A stretch of 64,000 nucleotides of DNA from Chryseobacterium sp. SN22 (GCF_008329705.1 NZ_VTSX01000002.1:171801-235800), one strand, 5' to 3'; shown: positions 33,510 through 43,114, counted from the stretch's first letter. Notes: a model not told the origin generated them from the letters alone. A program made the numbers and translations.

Positions 33510-35714
33510 TTATTTTGTAATGATTAATTTTTCAGTGATTTTCTCTCCGTTTTCCAGGATAACCGTAATCAGGTAATTTCCATTAACCAGATCATTCACC
33601 CTTACTTTGGTTTCCCCTTTGAAACTTCCTCCTCTTACGAGTCTGCCGGCAGTATCAAACAATTGATAATCTGCTTTCTGTGAAGTATTTTTCAGCAGGA
33701 TTGTAACGACATCATGAGAAGGATTCGGATACAGCGAAAAACTCTTTACCGAAGTTTCCAAAGTCGACAATGCATTCTGTGTAATGGAAAAGGCCGATGT
33801 GTTAAGGGCATAGTAAATATTATTCACCGCTTTTATCATAATCCTTGCCGAAGCAACATTCTCGTTCGGCAGCGTTACATTGGCTGATCCGTTGTTGGGA
33901 ACACTGGCCGCCAATACCGTATTGAAAGTCTGTCCGCCGTCTTTGGATAAAATAATGCTGACGTTCTGTGTATTGATGGATCCCGTATTCGTTCCTGCGA
34001 CGTTCCAAGTTACCGGAATGCTGGTGTTTCCGGTGTAATTGGTTCCTGATGTTCCCTGTGAAGTCACGGTGAACGGCCCTTCACCGATTACCGTTACCAC
34101 CATCGCATCTCTTGCGGCCTGATTTCCGCTGGCTTTGTTGTCATTAACAAGCAACGAAAAATTAAGGGTTCGGGCTACACTTGGTGTTACTTCCCATTTT
34201 GGAACAAGGTTGTTTGCAACCACAGCGCTCAGCACGGGAAAATACCTCGAAGGTGAAGTTATCGGAATCCTTGATCGGTACACCGGGCCTACCGTAGCAT
34301 TAGATACCGGAGGCTGGGTATTGTTGGTATTGTCATATTGTTCCCATAGATAGGTCAGCGGATCTCCGTCAGGATCGGTCCCTGTTGCCGTGAGCACAAA
34401 GGCTGTCCCGTTTGGAATAATGTAATCTGCGCCTGCATCCGCAATCGGAACGCTGTTGCCGTTAGAGGTCTTAACAGAACAATCGGTGGACCTCCTTATA
34501 ACGTTATACATCTCCGTAATGCTGGCTGCATGGAAATAGGCATCGCTGTTATTCTGGACATTATTATTAAGCCCGCAGATTCCTGCATACGCCATAATGG
34601 TGCTTCCGCTACCCGGCTCGTAAGCCGTGCTGTTGTTGAAATTTCCTGCACACGAGCTTGTTGCCGCCCTGAATGTATGGTTGGCACCAAATTGGTGCCC
34701 GATTTCATGCGCCACATAATCAATATCAAAAGGGTCGCCTACCGGAGCTCCGGATCCCGTTACCCCTCTTGCCTTATTATTAGCTACACAAACTACCCCC
34801 AGACCGGCAAGACCGCCGCTGTTGGTCCCGAATACATGCCCGATGTCATAGTTCGCAGATCCTATAATGTTATTTGTATTGGTTTGGTTTTCACTGATCA
34901 TGGCACTGGGGTTACCGTTCGTAAAAGGATCAGTAGAAGCATTCGTGTATATAAGCTGGCTGTTATTGGCCACCATGACCATTGTTGTAGAGATTGTTTT
35001 TTCATAAATCCCGTTTACCCTGTTCATGGTAGTCACCATGGCCGCCATAGCCTGCGAAACGGTTCCGCCATGAAACGTAGTATATTCTCCGGTAGCCGAC
35101 AGGGCAAGTCTATATGTTCTGAACTGTCCGTCCGAAACCAGCGGTGCTTTATCTGTTAAACCGTTGTTTTTTAGCTGGTCCAGCTCACTTTCCACATGGC
35201 ATTCAAACAGGCGGTCGTTTTTCGGCAAATCTTTTCTTTTGTAAATAATAAATGAGGAAAGATCTTTGGTGTAACTGTCCAGATAGCTCACTTCCCAGTT
35301 ATCGAAATACATGACGCTGATTCCCGTAGAAGGTGTCACACTGAAACGGATGGTATTTTCAGGATGGCCTTTCTGCCATCCGGTGTAAGCCCGCATATCC
35401 GGAAATTCTGCCTGCAGTTTAGGCTCCATCACAGAAGCTTCCTGCACGATATAATCCCTGATATTTCCGTCGGCATCGGGAAATTTGATGACTAAATTTT
35501 CATCAGCGGAAAAACGCTGGGGCGCTTTTTTAAGATCGCCTTTCATTTTTTCAAGATCCAGGTGATATAGAGTAAAGGTATTCGGATTGGTCCATCGCGG
35601 GCTTAGGTCTTCCCTGCTCACTTTGATTTCCTGTATTTTGGTCCAGTAATTCTGCTGGCCAAAACCCTGCATAGCTATCAGCAGGCACGAGAGAATAAAT
35701 GTTTTGGTTTTCAT
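33510..35714 (-). CDS. T9SS-secreted reprolysin-like zinc metallopeptidase
   Basis: 734 aa with signal peptide MKTKTFILSCLLIAMQGFGQ. An N-terminal propeptide-like region (residues 20-195) precedes the protease domain: RTYRLALSATGEYTTFHGGT, the zinc motif HEIGHQFGANHTF near residues 337-349 (HExxHxxGxxH, metzincin/M12B type) and the Met-turn region IMAYAGICG. A fibronectin/PKD-like part follows (GADYIIPNGTAFVLTATGTD) and the C-terminus is a T9SS type A sorting domain (SFSLYPNPSHDVVTILL; YQLFDTAGRLVRGGSF). The enzyme should be secreted and active. It starts 20 bp after the frameshifted lipoprotein gene and is likely cotranscribed. Confidence 0.94.
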   Translation of the reverse strand: MKTKTFILSCLLIAMQGFGQQNYWTKIQEIKVSREDLSPRWTNPNTFTLYHLDLEKMKGDLKKAPQRFSADENLVIKFPDADGNIRDYIVQEASVMEPKLQAEFPDMRAYTGWQKGHPENTIRFSVTPSTGISVMYFDNWEVSYLDSYTKDLSSFIIYKRKDLPKNDRLFECHVESELDQLKNNGLTDKAPLVSDGQFRTYRLALSATGEYTTFHGGTVSQAMAAMVTTMNRVNGIYEKTISTTMVMVANNSQLIYTNASTDPFTNGNPSAMISENQTNTNNIIGSANYDIGHVFGTNSGGLAGLGVVCVANNKARGVTGSGAPVGDPFDIDYVAHEIGHQFGANHTFRAATSSCAGNFNNSTAYEPGSGSTIMAYAGICGLNNNVQNNSDAYFHAASITEMYNVIRRSTDCSVKTSNGNSVPIADAGADYIIPNGTAFVLTATGTDPDGDPLTYLWEQYDNTNNTQPPVSNATVGPVYRSRIPITSPSRYFPVLSAVVANNLVPKWEVTPSVARTLNFSLLVNDNKASGNQAARDAMVVTVIGEGPFTVTSQGTSGTNYTGNTSIPVTWNVAGTNTGSINTQNVSIILSKDGGQTFNTVLAASVPNNGSANVTLPNENVASARIMIKAVNNIYYALNTSAFSITQNALSTLETSVKSFSLYPNPSHDVVTILLKNTSQKADYQLFDTAGRLVRGGSFKGETKVRVNDLVNGNYLITVILENGEKITEKLIITK

Positions 35715-35734
35715 GTGATTTGATGTATATATTG

Positions 35735-36180
35735 TTATTTAACAGTGACTTTTTTAAAGGTGACCCTGCCCGTCAATTTCAGCAGAATATTTGGTGACAA
35801 ACGGCTTTCCGGCCTGAAATCCGGATTTTCAAAGGCTTTTACTTTTATGTAGAGTATATCTTTATCCAGTATAATCGATTCCACAGAAACGTCATTGGTG
35901 TTTTTTAATACCGGCTTTATAATAACATAGGTTGCATTTTCCACCATGGCAGGAATGGGTGAAAATCTTTTTCCCTGGGTATGCTGATGAATAATTCTGA
36001 ATACCTCATCCATTTTTTCCTGAGAATCGACAACAAGAAAATCTTTTGAGGTTAAAGAGAAAAGATAATGGTTTTTGTCTTCAAAAGAAATCTGTTTCCT
36101 TCGGACGCCGGATTATTGCCGGCAATCCGGGATTGACAATTCAGAAATAAAAAGGGAAAAAAGTACAGATATAATCTCAT
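35735..36180 (-). pseudogene. frameshifted small lipoprotein gene
   Basis: ATG 36180 opens a frame with a signal and a Cys (MRLYLYFFPFLFLNCQSRIA, Cys15), which stops at 36052-36054. A second frame, open from about 36113 with protein-like sequence (ISFEDKNHYLFSLTSKDF), continues through ATG 36013 to the stop at 35735. Joining them needs one -1 shift between about 36075 and 36110, inside a run of short homopolymers. The joined product is about 145 aa, a probable lipoprotein of unknown family. Either a real lesion or a base-calling error. If read in frame, the 92-residue part from ATG 36013 alone would have no signal. Confidence 0.6.
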
Positions 36181-36441
36181 TTAATGTGCTTTATTGTAAA
36201 TATAATCATTTTACAATGGATAAATTATAGTTAACAAGAAAACTAAACGCATAAATTACTTACCCGCTGTCTTTTTTACAGAAATACGGTCCTGTACATC
36301 AGTTTTAGCAGCAAAATCTTTTTATGGCAAAGGCAGCGATTTCCATTGTTTTTTACATAGAGTTTCAGTTACTCAAAGGTTCTCCGTCCGATAATACGCG
36401 TTGAATTCTTCCACTGCTTTGATATTTAATTAAAAATAAAA
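36181..36441. other. intergenic region
   Basis: AT-rich spacer between sucC and the frameshifted lipoprotein gene. On the minus strand TATATTTA (36195-36202) is one base from the -7 consensus and may be the promoter for the gene starting at 36180. Nothing else recognised. Confidence 0.4.
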
Positions 36442-36468
36442 AAACCGTTTCAAGAAATGAAACGGTTT
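36442..36468 (-). terminator. intrinsic terminator of sucC
   Basis: 11-bp stem AAACCGTTTCA (36442-36452) with TGAAACGGTTT (36458-36468), loop AGAAA, T-run on the minus strand. Confidence 0.85.
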
Positions 36469-36491
36469 AGGTATATCTGAAAGTTTCAGGC

Positions 36492-37682
36492 TTATGCCAG
36501 AACTTCTTTTACTTTGTTGGCAGCTTCTTCCAAAGTAATCGCTGAATGTACAGGAAGCCCTGATTCATCGATTAATTTTTTAGCTTCAACCGCGTTGGTT
36601 CCCTGAAGTCTTACGATCAACGGAACCGGAAGGCTACCCATTGCTTTGTAAGCATCTACAACCCCTTGTGCTACTCTGTCGCATCTTACGATACCACCGA
36701 AGATATTGATCAGGATTGCTTTTACGTTCGGATCTCTTAAAATGATTCCAAAAGCCGTCTGTACTCTTTGTGCATCGGCAGCTCCGCCCACATCAAGGAA
36801 GTTAGCTGGGTTACCTCCTGATAATTTGATGATGTCCATTGTTGCCATTGCAAGACCTGCTCCGTTTACCATACAAGCAACGTTACCATCAAGTTTCACG
36901 AAGTTAAGACCTGCTTCACCTGCTTCTACGTCCATCGGATCTTCTTCTCTCGTATCTCTAAGTTCAGCTAAATCTTTGTGACGGAACAATGAGTTGTCGT
37001 CCAGAGTTACTTTAGCATCTACGGCGATAATTTTGTTATCGGAGGTCTTCAGTACCGGGTTGATCTCGAAAAGAGAAGCATCGATTCCTGTGTAAGCGTT
37101 ATATAAAGATGTAATGAATTTCGTAAATTCTTTGAAAGCATTTCCTTCAAGACCCAGGTTGAAAGCAATTTTTCTTGCCTGGAATCCCTGAAGTCCTAAA
37201 GTAGGATCGATGATTTCCTTGTGGATCAGGTGTGGCGTTACTTCTGCAACGTGCTCGATATCCATCCCTCCTTCGGTAGAATATACTACGGTGTTTTTAT
37301 TTTCAGCTCTGTCCAGCAGGATAGAAACATAAAATTCTTTCGTTTCAGTTTCTCCCGGGTAATATACATCCTCTGCAACCAAAACAGAATTTACTTTTTT
37401 ACCTTCAGCAGAAGTCTGCGGCGTGATCAGCTGCATTCCGATGATGTTCTGAGCGTTTTCTTTAAGTTTATCCATATTCGGAGAAAACTTTACACCGCCT
37501 CCTTTACCACGGCCACCTGCATGGATCTGAGCTTTTACAACCCATCCCTGAGCGCCTGTTTCAGCCGTTAGTTTTTCAGCAGCCGCTACAGCCTCGTCTA
37601 CGTTGTTTGCAACGAAACCGCGTTGGATAGCTACTCCGTACTTTGATAAAATCTCTTTTGATTGATACTCGTGAAGATTCAT
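36492..37682 (-). CDS. sucC: succinyl-CoA synthetase beta subunit (ADP-forming)
   Basis: 396 aa. TCA-cycle enzyme subunit that couples succinyl-CoA cleavage to ATP formation. The ATP-grasp start MNLHEYQSKEILSKYGV, the Gly-rich KAQIHAGGRGKGGGVKF, LFEINPVLKTSDN (metal/nucleotide site) and the C-terminal ligase domain GAGLAMATMDIIKLSGG with NIFGGIVRCDRVAQG are all present. The alpha subunit gene (sucD) is not adjacent, as is common in Flavobacteriia. Codon use is strongly biased to A/T-ending preferred codons, as expected for high expression. A perfect -7 box lies at 37721-37728. Confidence 0.97.
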   Translation of the reverse strand: MNLHEYQSKEILSKYGVAIQRGFVANNVDEAVAAAEKLTAETGAQGWVVKAQIHAGGRGKGGGVKFSPNMDKLKENAQNIIGMQLITPQTSAEGKKVNSVLVAEDVYYPGETETKEFYVSILLDRAENKNTVVYSTEGGMDIEHVAEVTPHLIHKEIIDPTLGLQGFQARKIAFNLGLEGNAFKEFTKFITSLYNAYTGIDASLFEINPVLKTSDNKIIAVDAKVTLDDNSLFRHKDLAELRDTREEDPMDVEAGEAGLNFVKLDGNVACMVNGAGLAMATMDIIKLSGGNPANFLDVGGAADAQRVQTAFGIILRDPNVKAILINIFGGIVRCDRVAQGVVDAYKAMGSLPVPLIVRLQGTNAVEAKKLIDESGLPVHSAITLEEAANKVKEVLA

Positions 37683-37720
37683 ATTATTTTTATTATTTTA
37701 TTTTAATAGTTAAAGGTTGA

Positions 37721-37728
37721 CAAATTTA
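37721..37728 (-). promoter_or_regulatory. -7 promoter box for sucC
   Basis: TAAATTTG on the minus strand, exact consensus; leader of about 35 nt. Confidence 0.6.
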
Positions 37729-37924
37729 ATAAAAATGAATAAGGCGGGAAAGAATTTTATCTATCTTTTAATAGTCTCTGTATAAACATCTGTTATCATT
37801 CTTTACCAATAATAACAATACGATATTTTAAGCGGAACCTAAATGATAGTATTACTATCTTTTATTATAATCAATATATTCCCGGTATACATTTTGCTAT
37901 TGCAAAGTACAGCTATTTATACAC

Positions 37925-38596
37925 ATGGAATATCAGGTAAAATTTAAGGTCAATGATTATTTGTATCTGCGGGACCCGGAATCGAGCGAAATTGGAAAAT
38001 CTATTGTTAAAAACTCCATCGATCTGATTCACGAAACCGGCTTTGAACAGTTTACGTTTAAGAAGCTTTCCCAAAAGATCCATTCTACGGAAGCTACGGT
38101 CTACCGGTACTTTTCGTCCAAACATAAATTGCTGACCTACATCCTGAACTGGTATTGGTCTTACATCGAATTTAATGCAAAATTAAGGCTTATGGAAATT
38201 AAAGACCCTATGCAAAAAATGGAAAAAATCCTGGAGATCATTACCCATAATGATCAGACGGATAATACGATCGGAGATTACAATCTGGCAAGACTGCACG
38301 CCATCGTGATCTCAGAAAGCAGCAAATCGTATCATGTGAAAGAAGTAGATGAGATCAACAAGGAAATGGTGTTTAACCCTTTGAAAAGCCTGTGCGGATT
38401 TATTTCAGGGATCATTTCTGAAGTGAAACCCGGATTTCCTTATCCGCGTTCTTTTGCAAGCACGTTACTGGAAACCGCACATGACCAGCAGTTTTTCAGC
38501 GAGCATCTTCCCAAGCTTACGGATAACGGCGCAAAAAACAGACATCAGCAGTACGTCCTGGATTACCTCAGGCATATTACATTTAATCTCTTATAA
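37925..38596 (+). CDS. TetR/AcrR family regulator of the export operon
   Basis: 223 aa. The N-terminal DNA-binding domain is SIDLIHETGFEQFTFKKLSQ followed by STEATVYRYFSSKHKLLTYI, the typical TetR helix-turn-helix (residues about 24-72). The remaining 150 residues are an all-helical ligand domain. An extended start (MEYQVKFKVNDYLYLRDPES) precedes the HTH. The next gene begins 8 bp downstream, so the regulator is the first gene of a four-gene operon and probably autoregulates it. The ligand is unknown. Confidence 0.9.
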   Translation: MEYQVKFKVNDYLYLRDPESSEIGKSIVKNSIDLIHETGFEQFTFKKLSQKIHSTEATVYRYFSSKHKLLTYILNWYWSYIEFNAKLRLMEIKDPMQKMEKILEIITHNDQTDNTIGDYNLARLHAIVISESSKSYHVKEVDEINKEMVFNPLKSLCGFISGIISEVKPGFPYPRSFASTLLETAHDQQFFSEHLPKLTDNGAKNRHQQYVLDYLRHITFNLL

Positions 38597-38604
38597 TTTT
38601 TTAT

Positions 38605-40269
38605 ATGGAAGCAACACCTAAGGAACAGGGGTACAAACTTTTTAAATATATTACCAAGGAAAAAAAGGATGTTACCAATATTTATTTTTACGCCATCCTC
38701 AATGGCCTTGTGCAGTTAAGCGTACCGCTAGGGATACAGTCTATCGTAAGTTTCGTAATGGGGGCTACCATGGCTACGTCCATCTACATCCTGATTATTT
38801 TTGTCGTCCTGGGGACCTGGCTGGTAGGATATTTCCGGTTGAAGGTCATGCAGATTATTGAGAAAATCCAGCAGAAGATCTTTGTGGAATTCTCTATCGC
38901 CTTTGCAGAAAAGCTGCCAAAAGTTAATCTGTCCGGTACCCGGAAATATTACCTTCCGGAATTGGTCAACCGTTTTTTCGATACGCAGAACCTTCAGAAG
39001 GGAATCTCAAAGATCCTGCTCGAAATTCCGGCAGCCATTATACAGATCGTTTTCGGTATTGTCCTTCTTTCTTTTTATCATCCTTGGTTCCTGTCGTTCG
39101 GGGCACTGGTCATTCTTTGCGTGGTGATTATTTTTAATTTCACATTGGAAAGCGGTATTAAATCCAGCATTGAAGAAAGCGACAAAAAATATGAAACCGC
39201 CTCATGGATTGAGGATATTGCCGCATCGGTAAAAACTTTTAAAATAAATTCCGAAAGCGAAACCCATCTGAAAGGGGCCGACGAACGTGTGGTCGGATAT
39301 CTGAATCATCGGACTTCCCACTTCCGGGTATTGGTCATCCAGTACAAAACCATTATTGCTTTTAAAGTCATCATTACCCTGGCAATGCTTGTGATCGGAA
39401 CTTATCTCCTCGTCAACCAAAAGCTTAACATCGGTGCATTCATTGCAACAGAGATCGTTGTTTTAAGCATTATGTCGGCAGTTGAAAAACTGATTGTCAG
39501 CTTAGAAAGCTATTACGACGTTATTGCTTCCCTGGCAAAACTGACCAAAGTAACGGAACTGGAAGAAGAAAAAAACGGCGAGATTGTCCCGGCTCAGAAA
39601 GAAGAAGGCATGGAGATCGAGTTTAAGAATGTAGATTTCAATTTCAACACCCACATCCATATCCTCCAGGATATTAATTTCACCATCAGGGAAAATACGC
39701 TTACCGTTATTACCGGTGAACTGGGATCCGGCAAGTCCCTCCTGCTGAATATGATGGCCGGATTTTATCCTCCGACGGCAGGAAGCATCCTCATCAATAA
39801 AATTCCGCTGAAAAATATTGATAAGGATAAACTCAGAATGGAAATGGGAGTTTATCTGGAAGACATGAGGATTATTCAGGGGACGGTTCAGGACAATATT
39901 CTTTTGGGCAACGAAAACGTAAATACCGAAGACGTGCTGGCACTTTCGGGGAAAATTGGGGCAGAAAATATTTCAAGCCTGTTTACCAACGGGTTCTTTA
40001 CCGAAATAAGCGAGACGGATCCCGAGATTTCATTCAGCTCCAAGAAAAAAATTCTGTTACTGCGGGCCCTGACCGGTAATAAGAAGCTGTTGCTCCTTGA
40101 AGATCCTATTGACGGAATGAATGACACCTTTAAGTATAAAATGCTGCAGTATCTGGAGGAAATCAAGCATAAAACGACGATCGTTGTCGTTTCCCAGAAT
40201 TCCGAAATCCTGCATTATGCAGACCAGCACATTCATGTAGAGAACGGAAGTATTAAATATTTATCTTAA
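38605..40269 (+). CDS. ABC exporter (type I secretion-like) with degenerate ATPase domain
   Basis: 554 aa. Five or six transmembrane helices (residues about 20-310) are followed by a nucleotide-binding domain at 335-554. Walker A is kept (TGELGSGKSLLL, about 370-381). The other motifs are altered: the Q-loop region reads VYLEDMRII, the signature position is EISFSSKKKILLL instead of LSGGQ, Walker B reads LLLLEDPIDGM (Asp-Glu order swapped, about 494-504), and the H-switch is VVVSQNSE (His to Gln). There is no N-terminal peptidase domain. With HlyD and TolC partners it should form an envelope-spanning exporter. ATP hydrolysis capacity is doubtful. Confidence 0.85.
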   Translation: MEATPKEQGYKLFKYITKEKKDVTNIYFYAILNGLVQLSVPLGIQSIVSFVMGATMATSIYILIIFVVLGTWLVGYFRLKVMQIIEKIQQKIFVEFSIAFAEKLPKVNLSGTRKYYLPELVNRFFDTQNLQKGISKILLEIPAAIIQIVFGIVLLSFYHPWFLSFGALVILCVVIIFNFTLESGIKSSIEESDKKYETASWIEDIAASVKTFKINSESETHLKGADERVVGYLNHRTSHFRVLVIQYKTIIAFKVIITLAMLVIGTYLLVNQKLNIGAFIATEIVVLSIMSAVEKLIVSLESYYDVIASLAKLTKVTELEEEKNGEIVPAQKEEGMEIEFKNVDFNFNTHIHILQDINFTIRENTLTVITGELGSGKSLLLNMMAGFYPPTAGSILINKIPLKNIDKDKLRMEMGVYLEDMRIIQGTVQDNILLGNENVNTEDVLALSGKIGAENISSLFTNGFFTEISETDPEISFSSKKKILLLRALTGNKKLLLLEDPIDGMNDTFKYKMLQYLEEIKHKTTIVVVSQNSEILHYADQHIHVENGSIKYLS

Positions 40270-40280
40270 AAAATACAGGT

Positions 40281-41594
40281 ATGAAAATTCAGTCATTCGA
40301 TAAAATATACAACATCCATAAAAAGTCACGGGTAAAAAGATGGTTCTTTTTTATCCTTATGGCGGCGGTTATCGTTCTGTTTCTTCCCTGGACGCAGAAC
40401 ATCAAGGTTATGGGGAATGTGACCTCGCTATACCAGGAGCAGCGCCCGCAGCAGCTGAACTCCCCTATCCCCGGAAAGATCATCAAATGGTATGTAAAGA
40501 ACGGGGATTATATAAAAAAGGGAGATACGATCCTGCAGCTTTCCGAAGTAAAAGACGATTATTTCGATCCGCTCTTGGTACAAAGGACCCAGCAGCAGGT
40601 GGAAGCCAAAAAAGGCGTGCGCGATTATTACGAAGCGAAGGTGGGAACTACCAACAATCAGCTTCAGGCTCTTACAACGGCGAAAGATCTTAAACTGAAT
40701 CAGCTTCAGATTAAAATCAGCCAGCTGAGAAACAAGCTTACCGGGGAAGAAGCCGAGCTGGCAGCAGCGATCAACGAACTGAAACTTTCCGAAGACCAGT
40801 ACGCCCGTCAGAAAAAAATGTATGATGAAGGGTTGGTCTCCCTCACCCAGTTTCAGCAGCGCAGTATTTCTTATCAGAATGCCATAGCCAAAAAAACCTC
40901 AACCGAAAATAAAGTCGCCCAGACCCGGCAGGAAATCATGAATACCGGGATTGAGCAAAATGCCGTGATCCAGGATTACACTGAGAAACTCAGCAAAACT
41001 CAAGGAGAAAGGTTTCAGAGCATGGGGCAGATCGAAGGCAGTGAAGGAGATATTGCCAAACTTGAAAACCAGGTAGCTAATTATAAATTCCGGCAGGGGT
41101 TATATTATATTGTAGCTTCCCAGGACGGACAGATTGTTCAGCTGAATAAAGCCGGAATCGGGGAAATTCTGAAAGAAACCGAAAGCATCGGAACCATCGT
41201 ACCTAAAACTACGGATTATGCCGTAGAGATTTACATCAAACCGGTGGATCTTCCACTTATCAAAGAAGGCCAGCGGGTGATGTGTATTTTCGACGGTTTC
41301 CCGGCAATTGTATTCTCCGGATGGCCGGATTCGAGCTACGGGATCTTTGCCGGGAAAGTGATTGCCGTGGAAAGCAACATCAGTGCAAACGGGCTTTTCA
41401 AAGCATTGGTGGTTGAGGATAAAACCGAAAAAAGATGGCCGCCTAAAATTAAAATGGGCACCGGGGTTCAGGGGATTGCTATCCTGAATGACGTGCCGGT
41501 ATGGTATGAGCTGTGGAGGAACATCAATGGGTTCCCGCCGGATTATTACGAAGTAAAAACTGAAAAATCCGCTCAGAATGAAAAGAAGAAGTAA
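40281..41594 (+). CDS. HlyD family periplasmic adaptor
   Basis: 437 aa. One N-terminal transmembrane helix (residues 21-37, WFFFILMAAVIVLFLPW), a lipoyl-type half-motif (PIPGKIIKWYVKNGDYIKKG), a long alpha-hairpin coiled coil (residues about 95-265, rich in Gln, Glu, Lys) and the returning beta-barrel section (DGQIVQLNKAGIGEILKETE). It bridges the inner-membrane ABC protein and the outer-membrane channel. The last 17 nt overlap the start of the TolC-family gene, indicating coupled translation. Substrate unknown. Confidence 0.92.
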   Translation: MKIQSFDKIYNIHKKSRVKRWFFFILMAAVIVLFLPWTQNIKVMGNVTSLYQEQRPQQLNSPIPGKIIKWYVKNGDYIKKGDTILQLSEVKDDYFDPLLVQRTQQQVEAKKGVRDYYEAKVGTTNNQLQALTTAKDLKLNQLQIKISQLRNKLTGEEAELAAAINELKLSEDQYARQKKMYDEGLVSLTQFQQRSISYQNAIAKKTSTENKVAQTRQEIMNTGIEQNAVIQDYTEKLSKTQGERFQSMGQIEGSEGDIAKLENQVANYKFRQGLYYIVASQDGQIVQLNKAGIGEILKETESIGTIVPKTTDYAVEIYIKPVDLPLIKEGQRVMCIFDGFPAIVFSGWPDSSYGIFAGKVIAVESNISANGLFKALVVEDKTEKRWPPKIKMGTGVQGIAILNDVPVWYELWRNINGFPPDYYEVKTEKSAQNEKKK

Positions 41595-42999
41595 ACTTAT
41601 ATGGCTTTTTGCTTTGCTGTTCTTCCAGCTATTTTCAGCGCAGGATTCGCTTAAAATTTCTGCAAAGGAATTTATTTCCGTTGTAAAGGCCTATCATCCT
41701 TTAGCCGTAAAATATCAGCTTCAGAATAAAATTGCCGCTTCAGAGATTACACGGGCACGGGGAAATTTTGATCCGGTACTCAGCGGGAAGCTCGGCGAAA
41801 AAGACATTGACGGTGTACAGTATTACCGACAGAAGAACCTGGAATTGGGTATTCCGACTTGGTACGGAATCGATATTACGGGAAGCTACAATGACCTTGA
41901 AGGTGAAAAGCTCAACAACAGCGATACCAAGGGCGGACTGTATCAGTTCGGGGTAACGGTTCCGTTAGCCAAAAATCTTTTGTATGACAAAAGAAGAGCC
42001 ATGCTCGAACAGGCTCGGTATGCCCTTAAAATGACCGAAGCGGAACAGGCCGTTCTTACCAACGACCTGCTTCTTGAAGCCGAAAACACCTACTGGGAAT
42101 GGGTGAAAAATTTTGAGCTTTACCAGCTTCAGCGTAAGGCCGTAGCCATTAATAAAAACAGGCTTGAACTTACCAAAAAGACCTACCAATTCGGAGAAAG
42201 GCCTGCTATAGACACGGTAGAGGCGGCTTCACAGCTGCAAAGCTTCCAGCTTCAGGAAAGGGATGCCTTTCTTAATTTTGTAAAAAGCACCCAGGAGCTT
42301 CAGCTGTTCTTATGGAAAGACAATCAGGAACTTTATGATCTCACCGCCATGATTTACCCTGCCGACTCCACCGGCAGCAGCGAGGCTTTCAGCGATTTTG
42401 AAATGCTGGTTCAGAATGTAGAGGCCCAAAACCTCGATCAGCATTTTTCACTGCTGTATTATTTTCAGAAAGAAAATATCCTGGAAAGTGAACGGAGGCT
42501 TAAATGGCAGAATTTCCTTCCAAAACTGGATTTTACCTATAATCTTTTCAATAAGGAAAATTACCGGGCCGATTATCTCCCGCTGTTCGACAATAATTTC
42601 CAGTACGGGCTGAAACTGGAAATTCCCATTTTTCAAAGGGAAGCCCGAGCCAATTATGAGATTGCCAAGCTTAAGCTGGCACAGAATTCCCTGGATACCC
42701 AGGTTAAAAGACGGGAGCTTAAAACCAAAATACAGACTTATAAAAATGAAATTTTAAACTACCATTCGCAGATCGATATCTCCCGGGAAAACCTTACGAA
42801 TTACCAGCGGCTGCTCCAGGCAGAAGATATCCGTTATAGCAACGGAGAAAGTTCTTTGTTCCTGATCAATTCCAGGGAAAATAAACTGATCGACGCCCAA
42901 GAAAAATTTATTCTGCTGAACAATAAATTCCTGAAAAGCTTCAATAAGCTGAAATGGATGCGGGAGAATTTCCTTTACAATAACGCAAACCCGAGGTAG
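41578..42999 (+). CDS. TolC family outer-membrane efflux protein
   Basis: 473 aa with signal peptide KLIWLFALLFFQLFSAQ. Two homologous halves with long helices and short strands are seen (FISVVKAYHPLAVKYQLQNK in the first; EIPIFQREARANYEIAKLKL in the second), the layout of outer-membrane factor trimers. The conserved NP-like entry after the first strand is replaced by HPLAVKY. It completes the tetR-ABC-HlyD-TolC operon and is followed by a hairpin at 43080-43110. No secreted substrate or lipase/RTX gene is found beside it. Confidence 0.93.
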   Translation: MKRRSKLIWLFALLFFQLFSAQDSLKISAKEFISVVKAYHPLAVKYQLQNKIAASEITRARGNFDPVLSGKLGEKDIDGVQYYRQKNLELGIPTWYGIDITGSYNDLEGEKLNNSDTKGGLYQFGVTVPLAKNLLYDKRRAMLEQARYALKMTEAEQAVLTNDLLLEAENTYWEWVKNFELYQLQRKAVAINKNRLELTKKTYQFGERPAIDTVEAASQLQSFQLQERDAFLNFVKSTQELQLFLWKDNQELYDLTAMIYPADSTGSSEAFSDFEMLVQNVEAQNLDQHFSLLYYFQKENILESERRLKWQNFLPKLDFTYNLFNKENYRADYLPLFDNNFQYGLKLEIPIFQREARANYEIAKLKLAQNSLDTQVKRRELKTKIQTYKNEILNYHSQIDISRENLTNYQRLLQAEDIRYSNGESSLFLINSRENKLIDAQEKFILLNNKFLKSFNKLKWMRENFLYNNANPR

Positions 43000-43014
43000 A
43001 AATCAGGTAATAAG

Positions 43015-43045
43015 CCGGAAGAGAGATGCTGGAGGCTGGAAGTTT
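43015..43045. repeat. copy of a GGAGG/GGAAG-rich intergenic repeat
   Basis: GATGCTGGAGGCTGGAAGTT lies 30 bp after the TolC gene and resembles the stretch at 33331-33385; the shared theme is GATGCYGGA followed by GGAAGTTT. Confidence 0.35.
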
Positions 43046-43079
43046 TTTTGTGAAAAATTACGGTCAAATTTACATTATA

Positions 43080-43110
43080 AAAAAGTTTAGGAAAAACCTG
43101 AACTTTTTTA
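43080..43110. terminator. bidirectional terminator between TolC and CLC genes
   Basis: 13-bp stem with one G-U pair (43080-43092 with 43098-43110), A-tract and T-tract ends, loop AAAAA. It separates two convergent genes. Confidence 0.75.
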
Positions 43111-43114
43111 TGTT

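Noticed and set aside
34530..35159. 209-aa plus-strand ORF
   Set aside because: Antisense to the metallopeptidase catalytic domain; no signal or family match.
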